From assembly GCA_021824635.1 (NCBI GenBank), contig JAKAKD010000031.1:1-64000 (forward strand): a DNA stretch of 64,000 nt. The letters run 5' to 3'. Below, in pieces: positions 52,664-60,982 of the stretch. The number at the start of each line of letters is the position of its first letter. Position 1 is the first letter of the stretch. This DNA is from Bacteroidota bacterium. Lineage in GTDB: Bacteria > Bacteroidota > Ignavibacteria > Ignavibacteriales > Melioribacteraceae. A program made the position numbers and the translations under genes. The notes under the pieces were generated by a model, which was not told where the DNA came from, ran no database searches, and saw nothing but the letters and a program-made list of their open reading frames with translations.

Positions 52664-53311
52664 CTAAATTAATTGCCTAAGTATATCTGCCTTAATTTCA
52701 TGCTTTCCGTTAAAACGATGAATCTTGTAATTGAGTTTAATTGCTTCGAACCGTTTAATCTCTTTTTCCAACTGTTCCGCAGAAATGAATTGATCTTCAT
52801 TTCCAATAACGATTTCCAGATTTACGGAATTAAAAAGCTTGTGGTGGAATTCAAGATCAACATCTTGCGGAATTCCTCCGCCCCAAAGAATTAATCTCTC
52901 AATTTTTGATCTTCCTTTTGTTAGCCACCTGCAAGCAGTAGAGGTGCCCTGTGAAAAACCAAGCACTGTTATTTTAGCATTGTTTGTTAAGCCGTATTTA
53001 ATCACTTCGTCATAAACAGAATCAAGGTAATTCACATAATCATTTATCTCTTCTTCGCGGGCTTCTTTCGTCATCCAAGTCGCACCTATTTTTCCACTGA
53101 ATCCTTTTAAGTAAAATCTATTTAATGCCTCCGGTGCAATCACTAAAGTTTTTTCATTTGCGACCGGCTTAAAATATTTTATAAATTCTTCCGCCAGCTG
53201 CCCGTAACCATGAAGAACAAACCAAACTGAATTTATTTTTTCGGAATGTTTGCCCAATATACTGTAGCGCGCTGTTTTAGAAATTGAAATGTTTCTCGAC
53301 GTTGTCATCAA
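52664..53311 (-). CDS. phospholipase/carboxylesterase-like alpha/beta hydrolase
   Basis: 215 residues, no signal peptide. The oxyanion LHGYGQLAEEF, nucleophile elbow GFSQGTSTA (Ser near residue 122), an acid in GNEDQF and the His in GKHE (near the end) complete a catalytic triad. It resembles the YpfH/carboxylesterase group acting on short acyl esters or lysophospholipids. Convergent with the response regulator gene. Confidence 0.85.
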   Translation of the reverse strand: MMTTSRNISISKTARYSILGKHSEKINSVWFVLHGYGQLAEEFIKYFKPVANEKTLVIAPEALNRFYLKGFSGKIGATWMTKEAREEEINDYVNYLDSVYDEVIKYGLTNNAKITVLGFSQGTSTACRWLTKGRSKIERLILWGGGIPQDVDLEFHHKLFNSVNLEIVIGNEDQFISAEQLEKEIKRFEAIKLNYKIHRFNGKHEIKADILRQLI

Positions 53312-53384
53312 TTTGTTCCATGCGATTCAAGATGGCAAGATAAATGCTTCAGGTTTAGTATTTGATTAATTGTTCGATCAAGCA

Positions 53385-54200
53385 TCAATTTTGTTTTTCT
53401 TCCAGCACTTCTATTTCATCGCCAACGTGTATAATCCCGGTTCCTTCGTGAACCAAATTCATTCCGAACATAACTTTATTGTTTACCATTCTGTAAGACG
53501 AAAGTGTTTTCAATGGCTCATCATTTTTTGAAGCATTTTCTTGATCAATTGTAGTTGTAACACAACGCGAGCACGGTTTTACTGCCTCAAAAGTAACATC
53601 GCCAATTTTAAATTTTTCCCAGTTGTCTTCTTCAAATGGTTTGCCCTCGCTAAATACAAGATTGGGACGGAAACGGTTCATCGGTAATTTTTCTTTAAGC
53701 CGCGAGTTTAAATCATCCAAAGAGGATTGTCCGATAATTAAAAAAGGAAACGCGTCCGCAAAACTTACAATCTCATTTTGACTAGCATATGTATTATCTA
53801 CAAATCTTTCGGTTTCTTCCGGCATAAAAACCATTTTGCACTTACTCCCGAGTACGTCGCTTAACCATTCATCGGCATATTTACCAACAAGCAGTGCTGT
53901 AACCAAATCATCCCAAACATTTACGATTGTTGTTTCGGTAATTTTCGAATTTATTGGCACCACCAGCGGGGAAATGTCTTTTGTTTTATGACTCAAAATT
54001 AATTTGTTGTGGCTTATTTTTGTTTTTAGAAGTGCCAATTCCGGATTTGTACGCTGTGTGATAAATTTTTCTTCATTATCAACAATCATCCATCTACGAT
54101 CGTATTTTAATCCTCTATCGGTTACTTCCGCTTCGGAAAGATAAATTCCTCCCAAAGACTTAACTGGGTAAATATTAATTTCAGATAGTTTACGGTTCAT
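53385..54200 (-). CDS. MOSC domain protein (YcbX-like)
   Basis: 271 residues. An N-terminal MOSC_N beta barrel (SEINIYPVKSLGGIYLSEAEV, GLKYDRRWMIVD) precedes the MOSC domain (about 110-265) with RFRPNLVFSEGKPFEED and the conserved Cys in VKPCSRCVTTTID. MOSC proteins bind molybdenum cofactor; YcbX-type members reduce N-hydroxylated base analogues, and this Cys is the likely Mo ligand. Requires Moco, whose biosynthesis genes lie outside the window. Confidence 0.9.
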   Translation of the reverse strand: MNRKLSEINIYPVKSLGGIYLSEAEVTDRGLKYDRRWMIVDNEEKFITQRTNPELALLKTKISHNKLILSHKTKDISPLVVPINSKITETTIVNVWDDLVTALLVGKYADEWLSDVLGSKCKMVFMPEETERFVDNTYASQNEIVSFADAFPFLIIGQSSLDDLNSRLKEKLPMNRFRPNLVFSEGKPFEEDNWEKFKIGDVTFEAVKPCSRCVTTTIDQENASKNDEPLKTLSSYRMVNNKVMFGMNLVHEGTGIIHVGDEIEVLEEKQN

Positions 54201-54346
54201 CTCTAATTAAAAATTTAGTGTTTCGGGTTTTTGTTTATTTTTATTACACATAAAAAACGCAATTGCATTTTGGGTTTTATCTATTCATAATCTTGAACCA
54301 TACATTTTAGAAAATAATTCATTACTTCCAATTCAATATTTACAAC

Positions 54347-54472
54347 TTACTTTTTATTTAGATTTTCTTCAAAGAGTTTGAATATACGTTTATATTCGTC
54401 CGTCCAGCTGCTCGACTCCTTAAAACCGTGACTTTCGAGCGGATAGATTGCCAATTTCCAAGAGTTATTCAA
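54347..54472 (-). pseudogene. C-terminal remnant of an S9 (prolyl oligopeptidase) family peptidase
   Basis: The frame downstream of the beta-lactamase gene encodes SWKLAIYPLESHGF and SSSWTDEYKRIFKLFEENL, then stops. YPxExHGF is the strand and loop bearing the catalytic His of S9 peptidases, and SWxDEYxRIxxLFExxL is the closing helix. Only 41 codons survive; the frame is closed by a TGA at 54475-54473 and its 5' end merges with the 3' end of the class D beta-lactamase gene. No S9 catalytic Ser remains anywhere nearby, so this is a decayed gene. Confidence 0.8.
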
Positions 54473-55256
54473 TCATTTTTAGCTCTGTTAATATTTTTCT
54501 AGAGAGATTATCGCGCAGCTCGCGCGTTTCTCCGTAAGTTTTCGCTTCAATGTTCAATGCAAAGAAATAAACATTACTCTTCTTTTCAACATAGCCTACA
54601 ATCCAGCCGAGCCATTTTCCGCCTTCTTTAGTTTCGGCTCCGGTTTTAAATTTCAAAAGTGAGTTAGGATATTTTTCTTCGGGCAAAATCTTTTTTACAA
54701 TATTAATTGATCGTTCTGAAAACGGAAGTTTATATTCATAGAAACGTTTTAAAAAATCAATTTGTTCATCCGCTGAGATCTTCAATGAATTATCGAGCCA
54801 GAAAGTATCAATTTCTTCTCCTATGGTTTTATTCCCATAGCCGATTCTCTCCAAGTATCCGCTAAAACGACCGCGCCCCACACGGCGGGCTAATTCTTGG
54901 TAATATGGAACAACAGAAAATTTAATTGCCGTTGCAAGTGTGTGATCTTTATTCCATTCCTCATTCTCGCGTTTAACTCCATCCCATTTAATCACAAAAT
55001 TTTCGTCGGGAATAATTCCGGCTTCTAAACCAATTAATGAATTTGGAATTTTAAAAGTAGAGGCGGGCAAGAATCTTTCCGAGCATCGCACGCGGTTGTA
55101 TCTTAAATATTCTTTGCTCTGCATATTGAACAATACAATTGCCCCGGTGTGTCCATCAAATATTTTTTCGATTGCTAACGAATCGTTTTTTTGATTCTGC
55201 GCGACTGTAACGGTTGCAATCAAAAACATAATGAATAAAATCTGGTATTTCTTCAA
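54465..55256 (-). CDS. class D beta-lactamase (OXA-like)
   Basis: 263 residues with a signal peptide (1-19). All class D motifs are present: Ser66-Thr-Phe-Lys69 in PASTFKIPNSLIG (nucleophile and carboxylatable Lys), Ser114-Val-Val116 in KFSVVPYYQELA, Tyr140-Gly-Asn142 in IGYGN, Trp153 in TFWLDN, and Lys204-Thr-Gly206 in FKTGAE, with KWLGWIVGY after it. Length is that of chromosomal OXA-type enzymes. No mobile element or integron sequence is adjacent. The spectrum cannot be inferred. Minus-strand neighbour: an S9 peptidase tail joins its 3' end. Confidence 0.93.
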   Translation of the reverse strand: MKKYQILFIMFLIATVTVAQNQKNDSLAIEKIFDGHTGAIVLFNMQSKEYLRYNRVRCSERFLPASTFKIPNSLIGLEAGIIPDENFVIKWDGVKRENEEWNKDHTLATAIKFSVVPYYQELARRVGRGRFSGYLERIGYGNKTIGEEIDTFWLDNSLKISADEQIDFLKRFYEYKLPFSERSINIVKKILPEEKYPNSLLKFKTGAETKEGGKWLGWIVGYVEKKSNVYFFALNIEAKTYGETRELRDNLSRKILTELKMIE

Positions 55257-55282
55257 TTTAGTTTCCCGTTAGCGTCTTATGG

Positions 55283-55627
55283 TTATACGTCTTTTGCGAC
55301 TGTTCTGTCAATCTGCAAAAACTCAACCGGTGCGCCGTTATCAACAATAAATGCAACCAAAATACCGGGCGAAGGACTGTTCGGTGCAATTAATAATTCC
55401 CTTCCCTCAATTGCTTTATTCAGATCTTCAACTTCAAATGCTAAATGGGGAACGGTCTTAACAAGTTCCGGCGAGGGAGCGTCTTCTTCAAAGCGCATCC
55501 ATTCAATTTGAAATGGACTTGTGTTGTATCCCGATACATAAGTTTTAAATTGTTCGAGATAGATTTCATTCTCTCGCTTTTCTTTGGTGGGAATTCCCAG
55601 ATGATGATACTTAAAATTATTAAGCAT
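55283..55627 (-). CDS. VOC/glyoxalase-like domain protein
   Basis: 114 residues, two beta-alpha-beta-beta-beta modules of the vicinal oxygen chelate fold. YHHLGIPT at the start and HLAFEVEDLNKAI and APVEFLQI give His/Glu at positions typical for metal ligands. Substrate unknown. It lies 26 nt upstream of the beta-lactamase start and may share its transcript. Confidence 0.78.
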   Translation of the reverse strand: MLNNFKYHHLGIPTKEKRENEIYLEQFKTYVSGYNTSPFQIEWMRFEEDAPSPELVKTVPHLAFEVEDLNKAIEGRELLIAPNSPSPGILVAFIVDNGAPVEFLQIDRTVAKDV

Positions 55628-55649
55628 AGAGTCGGTTCGGGTTTATCTC

Positions 55650-55763
55650 TTATTTTTTTCTTGCAACTATGCCGTCAATATATTTTGTAAACTCCTCCGG
55701 TTTTCCTGGCGGCGCGATTTCAAAGCTAAACTTCATTTTATCATTTTCAATTTTTGTATAGAA
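55650..55763 (-). pseudogene. short coding remnant, minus strand
   Basis: An open frame between two stops reads YTKIENDKMKFSFEIAPPG, then EEFTKYIDGIVARKK and TAA. It looks like a protein tail by composition, and has no ribosome binding site before its ATG at 55736. Probably the end of a lost gene; family not recognised. Confidence 0.3.
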
Positions 55764-55834
55764 TTATAACAACAAAACTTTTCAATATATTCTTCAATTA
55801 TTTTTCTCGTTTGAGTGGTGAAAAGTTTTTGTTC

Positions 55835-56593
55835 TTATTTATCCTTAAACGCTTTAATATAATTTTTTGTGAAGTCGCTTAGAACAAGTTTTCCGCTAAT
55901 TTCAGCGCGCTGCTCAAGAAGTTCGTCCCAATTTTCTGTTCCTTCCCAAAATACTTTTTTCATTTGGGAAATTGCCTCCAGATTACATCCCGCAATTTTT
56001 TTTACAAGCGCGGAAACGGCTTCATCTAGATCGTGGCTATTAGCAAAAACTTTTGTGAATAATCCATTCTGCTTAGCCCAAAACGCATCATGCCATTCTG
56101 CATCAATAGACATTGTTATAAAAGAAGTCTTTCCGATTTTTCTTTCAACTGCGGGACCGACGACAAACGGACCGATACCCAGCATTAACTCGCTCAGACG
56201 GACGGATGCTTCGTTGGATGCCATTGTATAGTCTGCGGCAGCCGCTATTCCGATTCCACCGCCTACTGCTTTCCCTTGCACGCGGGCCACAATAAACTTC
56301 GGGCATTTGCGCATTGCATTAATTAAGCGAGCAAAACCCATAAAAAATTCTTTACCGGTTTTTAAATCTTTTATTTCTAATAATTCATCAAACGATGCAC
56401 CGGCACAGAAGGCTTTATCGCCATCGCTGCGAATTACTATTACGTGAGCGTGTTTATCTTCTGCAAAATTTTCTATTGCACTTGTAACTTCTCGCACCAT
56501 TCTTGATGAAAGCGAATTGCTTTTAGGATGAGAAAAAGAGATAGTCGCAATTCCATTAATTAAACTTGTCGAAACTTTTCCGTTTTTATCCAT
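55835..56593 (-). CDS. enoyl-CoA hydratase/isomerase family protein
   Basis: 252 residues from ATG 56593, which has AAAGG upstream; an in-frame ATG at 56611 adds six residues. Crotonase fold: FSHPKSNSLSS, oxyanion-hole segment AFCAGASFDELLEIK, and GKAVGGGIGIAAAADYTMA. The usual catalytic Glu region reads VRLSELMLGIGPFVVGPAVERKIG; the Glu of LSELMLG may be the first acid. Reaction (hydratase, isomerase or hydrolase) not assigned. 25 nt after the HAD gene stop, so likely co-transcribed. Confidence 0.88.
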   Translation of the reverse strand: MDKNGKVSTSLINGIATISFSHPKSNSLSSRMVREVTSAIENFAEDKHAHVIVIRSDGDKAFCAGASFDELLEIKDLKTGKEFFMGFARLINAMRKCPKFIVARVQGKAVGGGIGIAAAADYTMASNEASVRLSELMLGIGPFVVGPAVERKIGKTSFITMSIDAEWHDAFWAKQNGLFTKVFANSHDLDEAVSALVKKIAGCNLEAISQMKKVFWEGTENWDELLEQRAEISGKLVLSDFTKNYIKAFKDK

Positions 56594-56618
56594 TGCCTTT
56601 TTCCGTTCCAAATAATTT

Positions 56619-57266
56619 CTATTTGCCGTTAACTATATACTCTACATCAAGAATTTTGTCAATCAAAAAATCGGGAGAGGATTTCTGCAGTTCTGATTTT
56701 GTTCTATATCCGTAAGTTACTGCACATGTTTTTGATCCGGCGTTTTTACCGCACTGAATATCCATCTCGGAATCACCGACTATAAGAGTATTCAGAATGT
56801 TGGTTTTCAAATCCGCACAAATTTTTTGCAGCGGTTCCGGCGATGGCTTATGCGCAAGTCCCGGGCGACGCCCCATAACGTAATCAAATTTATCAAACAA
56901 AGAAAAATGCCTAAGAATTAATTCCGCCTGATCCTGTCCCTTGGTGGTTAATAAACTTACTTTGATTTTTTGATCTTTCAGTTTGGAGATGGCTTCTTCC
57001 ACGCCCGGATAAACAACCGATGAGTCAATGTAATTGAAATAAATTGACTTATAAACATTCAGAAACTTTTCAAAATCCGGAACCGCAAAACCAAATTCAC
57101 GGAAGATGTCTTCAAAGTGAAGTCCGATCATATTATAAAATTTATCTTCCGGCATTACGGCAGAAATGTTTATTTCTTTTAGTGCATGAAGTGTTGCTTT
57201 ATAAATTGTTTCGTGAGAGCTGACTAGTGTTCCGTCAAGATCAAAAACAACAAGATCAATTTTCAT
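56619..57266 (-). CDS. HAD-IA hydrolase, phosphoglycolate phosphatase-like
   Basis: 215 residues from ATG 57266 (AGGA about 9 nt upstream; a longer frame from 57287 is less likely). DLDGTLVSS is motif I with both Asp, VSLLTTKG motif II, Lys in LAHKPSPEPL motif III, and GDSEMDIQCGKNAG motif IV. The helical cap between motifs I and II is of class C1. It should be a cytoplasmic small-phosphate phosphatase; pyrophosphatase PpaX-like and Gph-like activities are both possible. Confidence 0.9.
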   Translation of the reverse strand: MKIDLVVFDLDGTLVSSHETIYKATLHALKEINISAVMPEDKFYNMIGLHFEDIFREFGFAVPDFEKFLNVYKSIYFNYIDSSVVYPGVEEAISKLKDQKIKVSLLTTKGQDQAELILRHFSLFDKFDYVMGRRPGLAHKPSPEPLQKICADLKTNILNTLIVGDSEMDIQCGKNAGSKTCAVTYGYRTKSELQKSSPDFLIDKILDVEYIVNGK

Positions 57267-57339
57267 TAAATAGATTCCTATCTGCAAAATAGAGACGGTT
57301 GGATTACCTTCTCAAAAATATTTTTATTAAAAGAATAAT

Positions 57340-57759
57340 TTATGCGGACCAGGCGCCGAGAATAATTCCGAAAACAAGAATCACAATTAAATGATGCCCC
57401 GAGTCAACCAAAATAAGCTTAAAAGATTTTCCTTCGAATAAGGAATTTATAACCATTGGCGCAACAATAAATCCGAACCAGCAAAGAAACGCCAAGCGGA
57501 TTCCCGCAGCAACTGTAGTTGCGTTGCTATGCGCCATTAACTGTGCTAAAGAAAAAGCGATAAACAAATTACTCAGAAATGCTATCCCATAAGTCTTTAA
57601 TGGATTAAATTCTTTTTTTAATTCGTCTTCCGATTTATCAACTTCCTCCATCCAAGTTCTTCCCAATAGCATAGGGCTATACCACACCGATCCGATGATC
57701 ATTGAAACTATACCACAGACTAAAACCGCCAAATAATTAACTTGTACTATTATAGACAT
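57340..57759 (-). CDS. DUF1761 family membrane protein
   Basis: 139 residues with four membrane helices. The N-terminal NYLAVLVCGIVSMIIGSVWYSPMLLGRTWMEE is the signature of DUF1761, followed by helices ending in a GILLGAWSA-like tail. Function unknown; it is an inner-membrane protein. GGAGG about 5 nt before ATG 57759 fixes the start. Confidence 0.9.
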   Translation of the reverse strand: MSIIVQVNYLAVLVCGIVSMIIGSVWYSPMLLGRTWMEEVDKSEDELKKEFNPLKTYGIAFLSNLFIAFSLAQLMAHSNATTVAAGIRLAFLCWFGFIVAPMVINSLFEGKSFKLILVDSGHHLIVILVFGIILGAWSA

Positions 57760-57830
57760 CTTTCCTCCTTGCGGGGTTTTACATTTTGAGAATCCGGGAA
57801 GTTTTTTCTTTAACAGAAATCCAAATTTTT

Positions 57831-58823
57831 TTATTCTTTATAGATTTTAACAACCGGTTCTTCGCCGCTTAAATATTGTCCTCTATACATTCCGTCTGTA
57901 TTAAACGGCATAGCAACATTTCCATTTTTGTCGATTGCAATTATTCCACCGTCGCCGCCCAATTTGTCAAGTTTATTCATTATTACTTCATTCGCAGCAT
58001 CTTTCAATGAGTAATTTTTATATTCCATTAAAGCAGATATATCCTTTGCAACGCCAAGACGGATAAAATATTCACCGTAACCGGTAGCCGAAACTGCACA
58101 TGTGTTATTGTTGGCGTAGGTTCCTGCGCCTATGATTGGGGAATCTCCAACTCGTCCAAATTTTTTCATCATCATTCCTCCGGTTGAAGTGCCCGCAGCA
58201 AGATTACCGTTTTTATCAAGCGCTACAGCACCAACCGTTCCATGCTTCTCAGCTTTTTTTCTCTCTTCTTCCCGCTTAAGCATTTTCTGATATGATTCCC
58301 ATCTTTCTTTTGTAATGAAGTAGCTGTTATCAACCATTTCAATATTATTTTCTTTTCCAAATTCTTCTGCGCCTTCTCCTACCATCATAACATGTGGAGA
58401 TTTTTCCATTACAAGCCGCGCTAAGTTAATCGGATTTTTAATATGCCGTACTCCGGCAACCGCACCAGCCATTAAATTTTTACCGTCCATTATTGATGCG
58501 TCAAGTTCAGCTACGCCTTTTTCTGTTAATACGGCGCCTTTTCCTGCATTAAACAAAGGGGAATCTTCCATAATATTTATAGCGGCATTAACCGCATCGA
58601 GAGCGGTTCCGCCATTATTTAAAATTTTGTATCCGGCTTCAAGAACTTCGTTGAGCTTAGCCGTATACTCTGCTTCCCTTTCCGGCGACATGTTTGATTT
58701 TAAAATCGTTCCGGCGCCGCCATGGATTACAATTCCAAATTTTGTTGATTGCGGAAAAACTATCTGTGTGAGAGCAATCAATAAAAAGAAACTAAAAAGA
58801 ACAAATCTCTTTGATAAAGACAC
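57831..58823 (-). CDS. isoaspartyl peptidase/asparaginase (Ntn hydrolase), exported
   Basis: 330 residues with a signal peptide (FVLFSFFLLIALTQIVFPQS). IVIHGGAGTI begins the core, and the autoprocessing site is Gly195-Thr196 in KHGTVGAV, Thr196 becoming the N-terminal nucleophile of the beta subunit. STGGMMMKKFGRVGDSPIIGAGTYA and DGGIIAIDK, with the conserved MYRG at the end, fit plant-type asparaginase/isoaspartyl dipeptidase (IaaA). It hydrolyses asparagine or beta-aspartyl peptides, probably in the periplasm. Confidence 0.93.
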   Translation of the reverse strand: MSLSKRFVLFSFFLLIALTQIVFPQSTKFGIVIHGGAGTILKSNMSPEREAEYTAKLNEVLEAGYKILNNGGTALDAVNAAINIMEDSPLFNAGKGAVLTEKGVAELDASIMDGKNLMAGAVAGVRHIKNPINLARLVMEKSPHVMMVGEGAEEFGKENNIEMVDNSYFITKERWESYQKMLKREEERKKAEKHGTVGAVALDKNGNLAAGTSTGGMMMKKFGRVGDSPIIGAGTYANNNTCAVSATGYGEYFIRLGVAKDISALMEYKNYSLKDAANEVIMNKLDKLGGDGGIIAIDKNGNVAMPFNTDGMYRGQYLSGEEPVVKIYKE

Positions 58824-58973
58824 TGTTTACACTCCTTCTTTGAATTCTATTCTAAATTATCTCTACTCAATCTAAAAAGCAATCCTCTGTAGCTTCGTGT
58901 TTTATAATTATTATGATTTGTTTTTACGAATAGATAAATTTCCCATCACAATTAATAAATAATCGGAGAGACG

Positions 58974-60143
58974 ATGAAATTCCGTCAATTAGCTCTAATA
59001 TTTTTTGCAGTAACCTTACTTCCTTACCTGGCTACCGCACAGGGAAAGAAAAAGAAAGACGTTTACGAATTTGAAATGGTTAAAGAAATTAAAACCACAC
59101 CGGTCAAGAATCAGGCAAAAACCGGAACTTGCTGGTCTTTCGCAACAACATCATTTGTTGAAACAGAGTTGATACGAATGGGAAAAGGAGAAAATATTCT
59201 TTCTCCAATGTTTAATGTGCGATATGCTTACCCGCTAAAAGCAGAAAATTTTATTCGGTATAGTGGTCTTACAAATTTTGGCGAAGGCGGACAAGCTCAC
59301 GATGTTATGAATGTAATTCGAGATCATGGGTTTGTTCCGGAAGAAGTTTACAAAGGAATGAACATCGGCGAAGTGCAGCATAATCACGGCGAGATGGATG
59401 CTGTAATTAAAGGAATTGTTGACGCAGTTAATAAAGACAAAGGCGGAAAAATTACTCCGCTCTGGCCGAAAGTAATTGAATCAACATTAAATATTTATCT
59501 TGGCGTTCCGCCAAAAGAATTTACATACCAAGGTAAAACTTACACGCCAAAAAGTTTCGTTGAAGCAATGGGATTCAATCCGAACGATTATGTTGAACTA
59601 ACATCATTCACTCACCATCCATTCTATAAACAATTCGACCTTGAGGTTCCGGACAACTGGAGTAAGGGTTTGTATTACAACGTTCCTCTTGACGACTTGA
59701 TGAAAATTATTGATAACGCTTTGATGAACGGATATTCTGTTGCCTGGGACGGAGATGTAAGCGAAAAATATTTTAATCGCAAGAAAGGAATTGCAATTGT
59801 TCCGCTTGAAGAAGAATTGCCGGTTGTAGATGATTCCAAAAAGGAAGATGATGCCGAAGAGAAGCCGGTAACAGAAAAAGCTGTAACACAACAAATGCAT
59901 CAAGATTCTTTTGACAACCGCACAACAACAGATGATCATTTAATGCATATTGTTGGAATTGCTAAAGATCAAGAAGGTCATAAATTTTATTACACAAAAA
60001 ATTCTTGGGGAACAAAGAACTCAAAATATGATGGCTACTGGTATATTTCCGAGCAGTATATCCGCCTGAAAACAATAGCAATCATGATTCACAAAGATGT
60101 AATACCTGCGGAGTTGAAAAATAAATTACAGATTGCGAATTGA
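58974..60143 (+). CDS. C1 family cysteine peptidase (bleomycin hydrolase-like), exported
   Basis: 389 residues with a signal peptide (ALIFFAVTLLPYLATAQ). Active-site residues: Gln47 in VKNQAKTG, Cys53 in TCWSFATTS, His325 in LMHIVGI and Asn343 in KNSWGT. The chain is longer than papain and close to the PepC/bleomycin hydrolase branch of C1. An acidic, low-complexity insert lies near 285-305 (VVDDSKKEDDAEE). It probably degrades peptides outside the cytoplasm. AGAGACG precedes the ATG; a strong terminator follows. Confidence 0.92.
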   Translation: MKFRQLALIFFAVTLLPYLATAQGKKKKDVYEFEMVKEIKTTPVKNQAKTGTCWSFATTSFVETELIRMGKGENILSPMFNVRYAYPLKAENFIRYSGLTNFGEGGQAHDVMNVIRDHGFVPEEVYKGMNIGEVQHNHGEMDAVIKGIVDAVNKDKGGKITPLWPKVIESTLNIYLGVPPKEFTYQGKTYTPKSFVEAMGFNPNDYVELTSFTHHPFYKQFDLEVPDNWSKGLYYNVPLDDLMKIIDNALMNGYSVAWDGDVSEKYFNRKKGIAIVPLEEELPVVDDSKKEDDAEEKPVTEKAVTQQMHQDSFDNRTTTDDHLMHIVGIAKDQEGHKFYYTKNSWGTKNSKYDGYWYISEQYIRLKTIAIMIHKDVIPAELKNKLQIAN

Positions 60144-60173
60144 GAATTTAGAATTATTGTTGTATTCATTTTT

Positions 60174-60202
60174 AAGGGCTTGATAAATCAAGCCCTTTTT
60201 TC
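60174..60202. terminator. intrinsic terminator after the C1 peptidase gene
   Basis: Perfect 11-bp stem AAGGGCTTGAT (60174-60184)/ATCAAGCCCTT (60187-60197) with a 2-nt loop and a run of T ending at 60201. Also usable on the minus strand for the convergent membrane protein gene. Confidence 0.85.
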
Positions 60203-60238
60203 AATACACCCTCTTTATTTAAGAACTTCATTCCTCTT

Positions 60239-60895
60239 CTATTTCGCTTTCGGCGCTCTATTCTTATCTATCCAATATGCCCATCCGACTAACAACCACT
60301 GAAATAAACCTACAACCGCAATCGCCTTTTCAGATGGCGGAGGAGAGCCGAAGATATTCATCAGATAAATAACAACAAGAAAAACGAGAAGGCTCCAAAG
60401 ACCAATTTTTCCCTTTTTGTTTTCTGCTTTCGTGCAGCTTATATAAAGATAAGCTCCTACCCCGAAAATTGATCCTTCAATTAACATTGTAAAGATTACC
60501 GAATTCCATAAGCCGAATCCCACTTTAATATCACTCCAGGGAATTATAAGCAAATCCGGTCTGTGTGTTATTAAATCAAGAATCCAATGACTCATTACTA
60601 ACGCGGCCAACAATAATGCGCTCTTAATGTTTTTTCTATTTAGATAGTAGATTGAACCAAACAAGAGCGACCAGATTAAAACTCCAAATAAGCTGTGAGA
60701 ATAAGGATAAGAAATAAAATTCAGCGGTGTAAAGGAAGTGTTTCCCGGTTCAATTATTACTTTTTCTATTCCTAAAAGTAAAAAAATTGGCCAGAGCAAA
60801 TCTATAAACTGTGCAGCTAAGAACAACGTGCCTAATGATATTTTTGAATCAAGCTTTTTTGCGGCTAGCCCGGTTCCAAAATGTCCAATGAACAT
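60239..60895 (-). CDS. multi-pass membrane protein, YdjM-like metal-dependent hydrolase family
   Basis: 218 residues with about six helices. GHFGTGLAAKK at the start and MSHWILDLITHRPD (about 100-113) carry His and Asp residues placed as in the YdjM/LexA-binding membrane hydrolase family (PF04307-like), and YPYSHSLFGVL also has a conserved His. Probably a membrane metalloenzyme or transport-like protein of unknown substrate. Lone gene downstream of uvrB on the same strand. Confidence 0.8.
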   Translation of the reverse strand: MFIGHFGTGLAAKKLDSKISLGTLFLAAQFIDLLWPIFLLLGIEKVIIEPGNTSFTPLNFISYPYSHSLFGVLIWSLLFGSIYYLNRKNIKSALLLAALVMSHWILDLITHRPDLLIIPWSDIKVGFGLWNSVIFTMLIEGSIFGVGAYLYISCTKAENKKGKIGLWSLLVFLVVIYLMNIFGSPPPSEKAIAVVGLFQWLLVGWAYWIDKNRAPKAK

Positions 60896-60982
60896 GTTTT
60901 ATTCTCCATAAAAATTTTTACAAAGAATCGGTTTATTAAACGACCGGTAAAAATTTCTAACTCTCGTCTCTCACTTTTTTCA

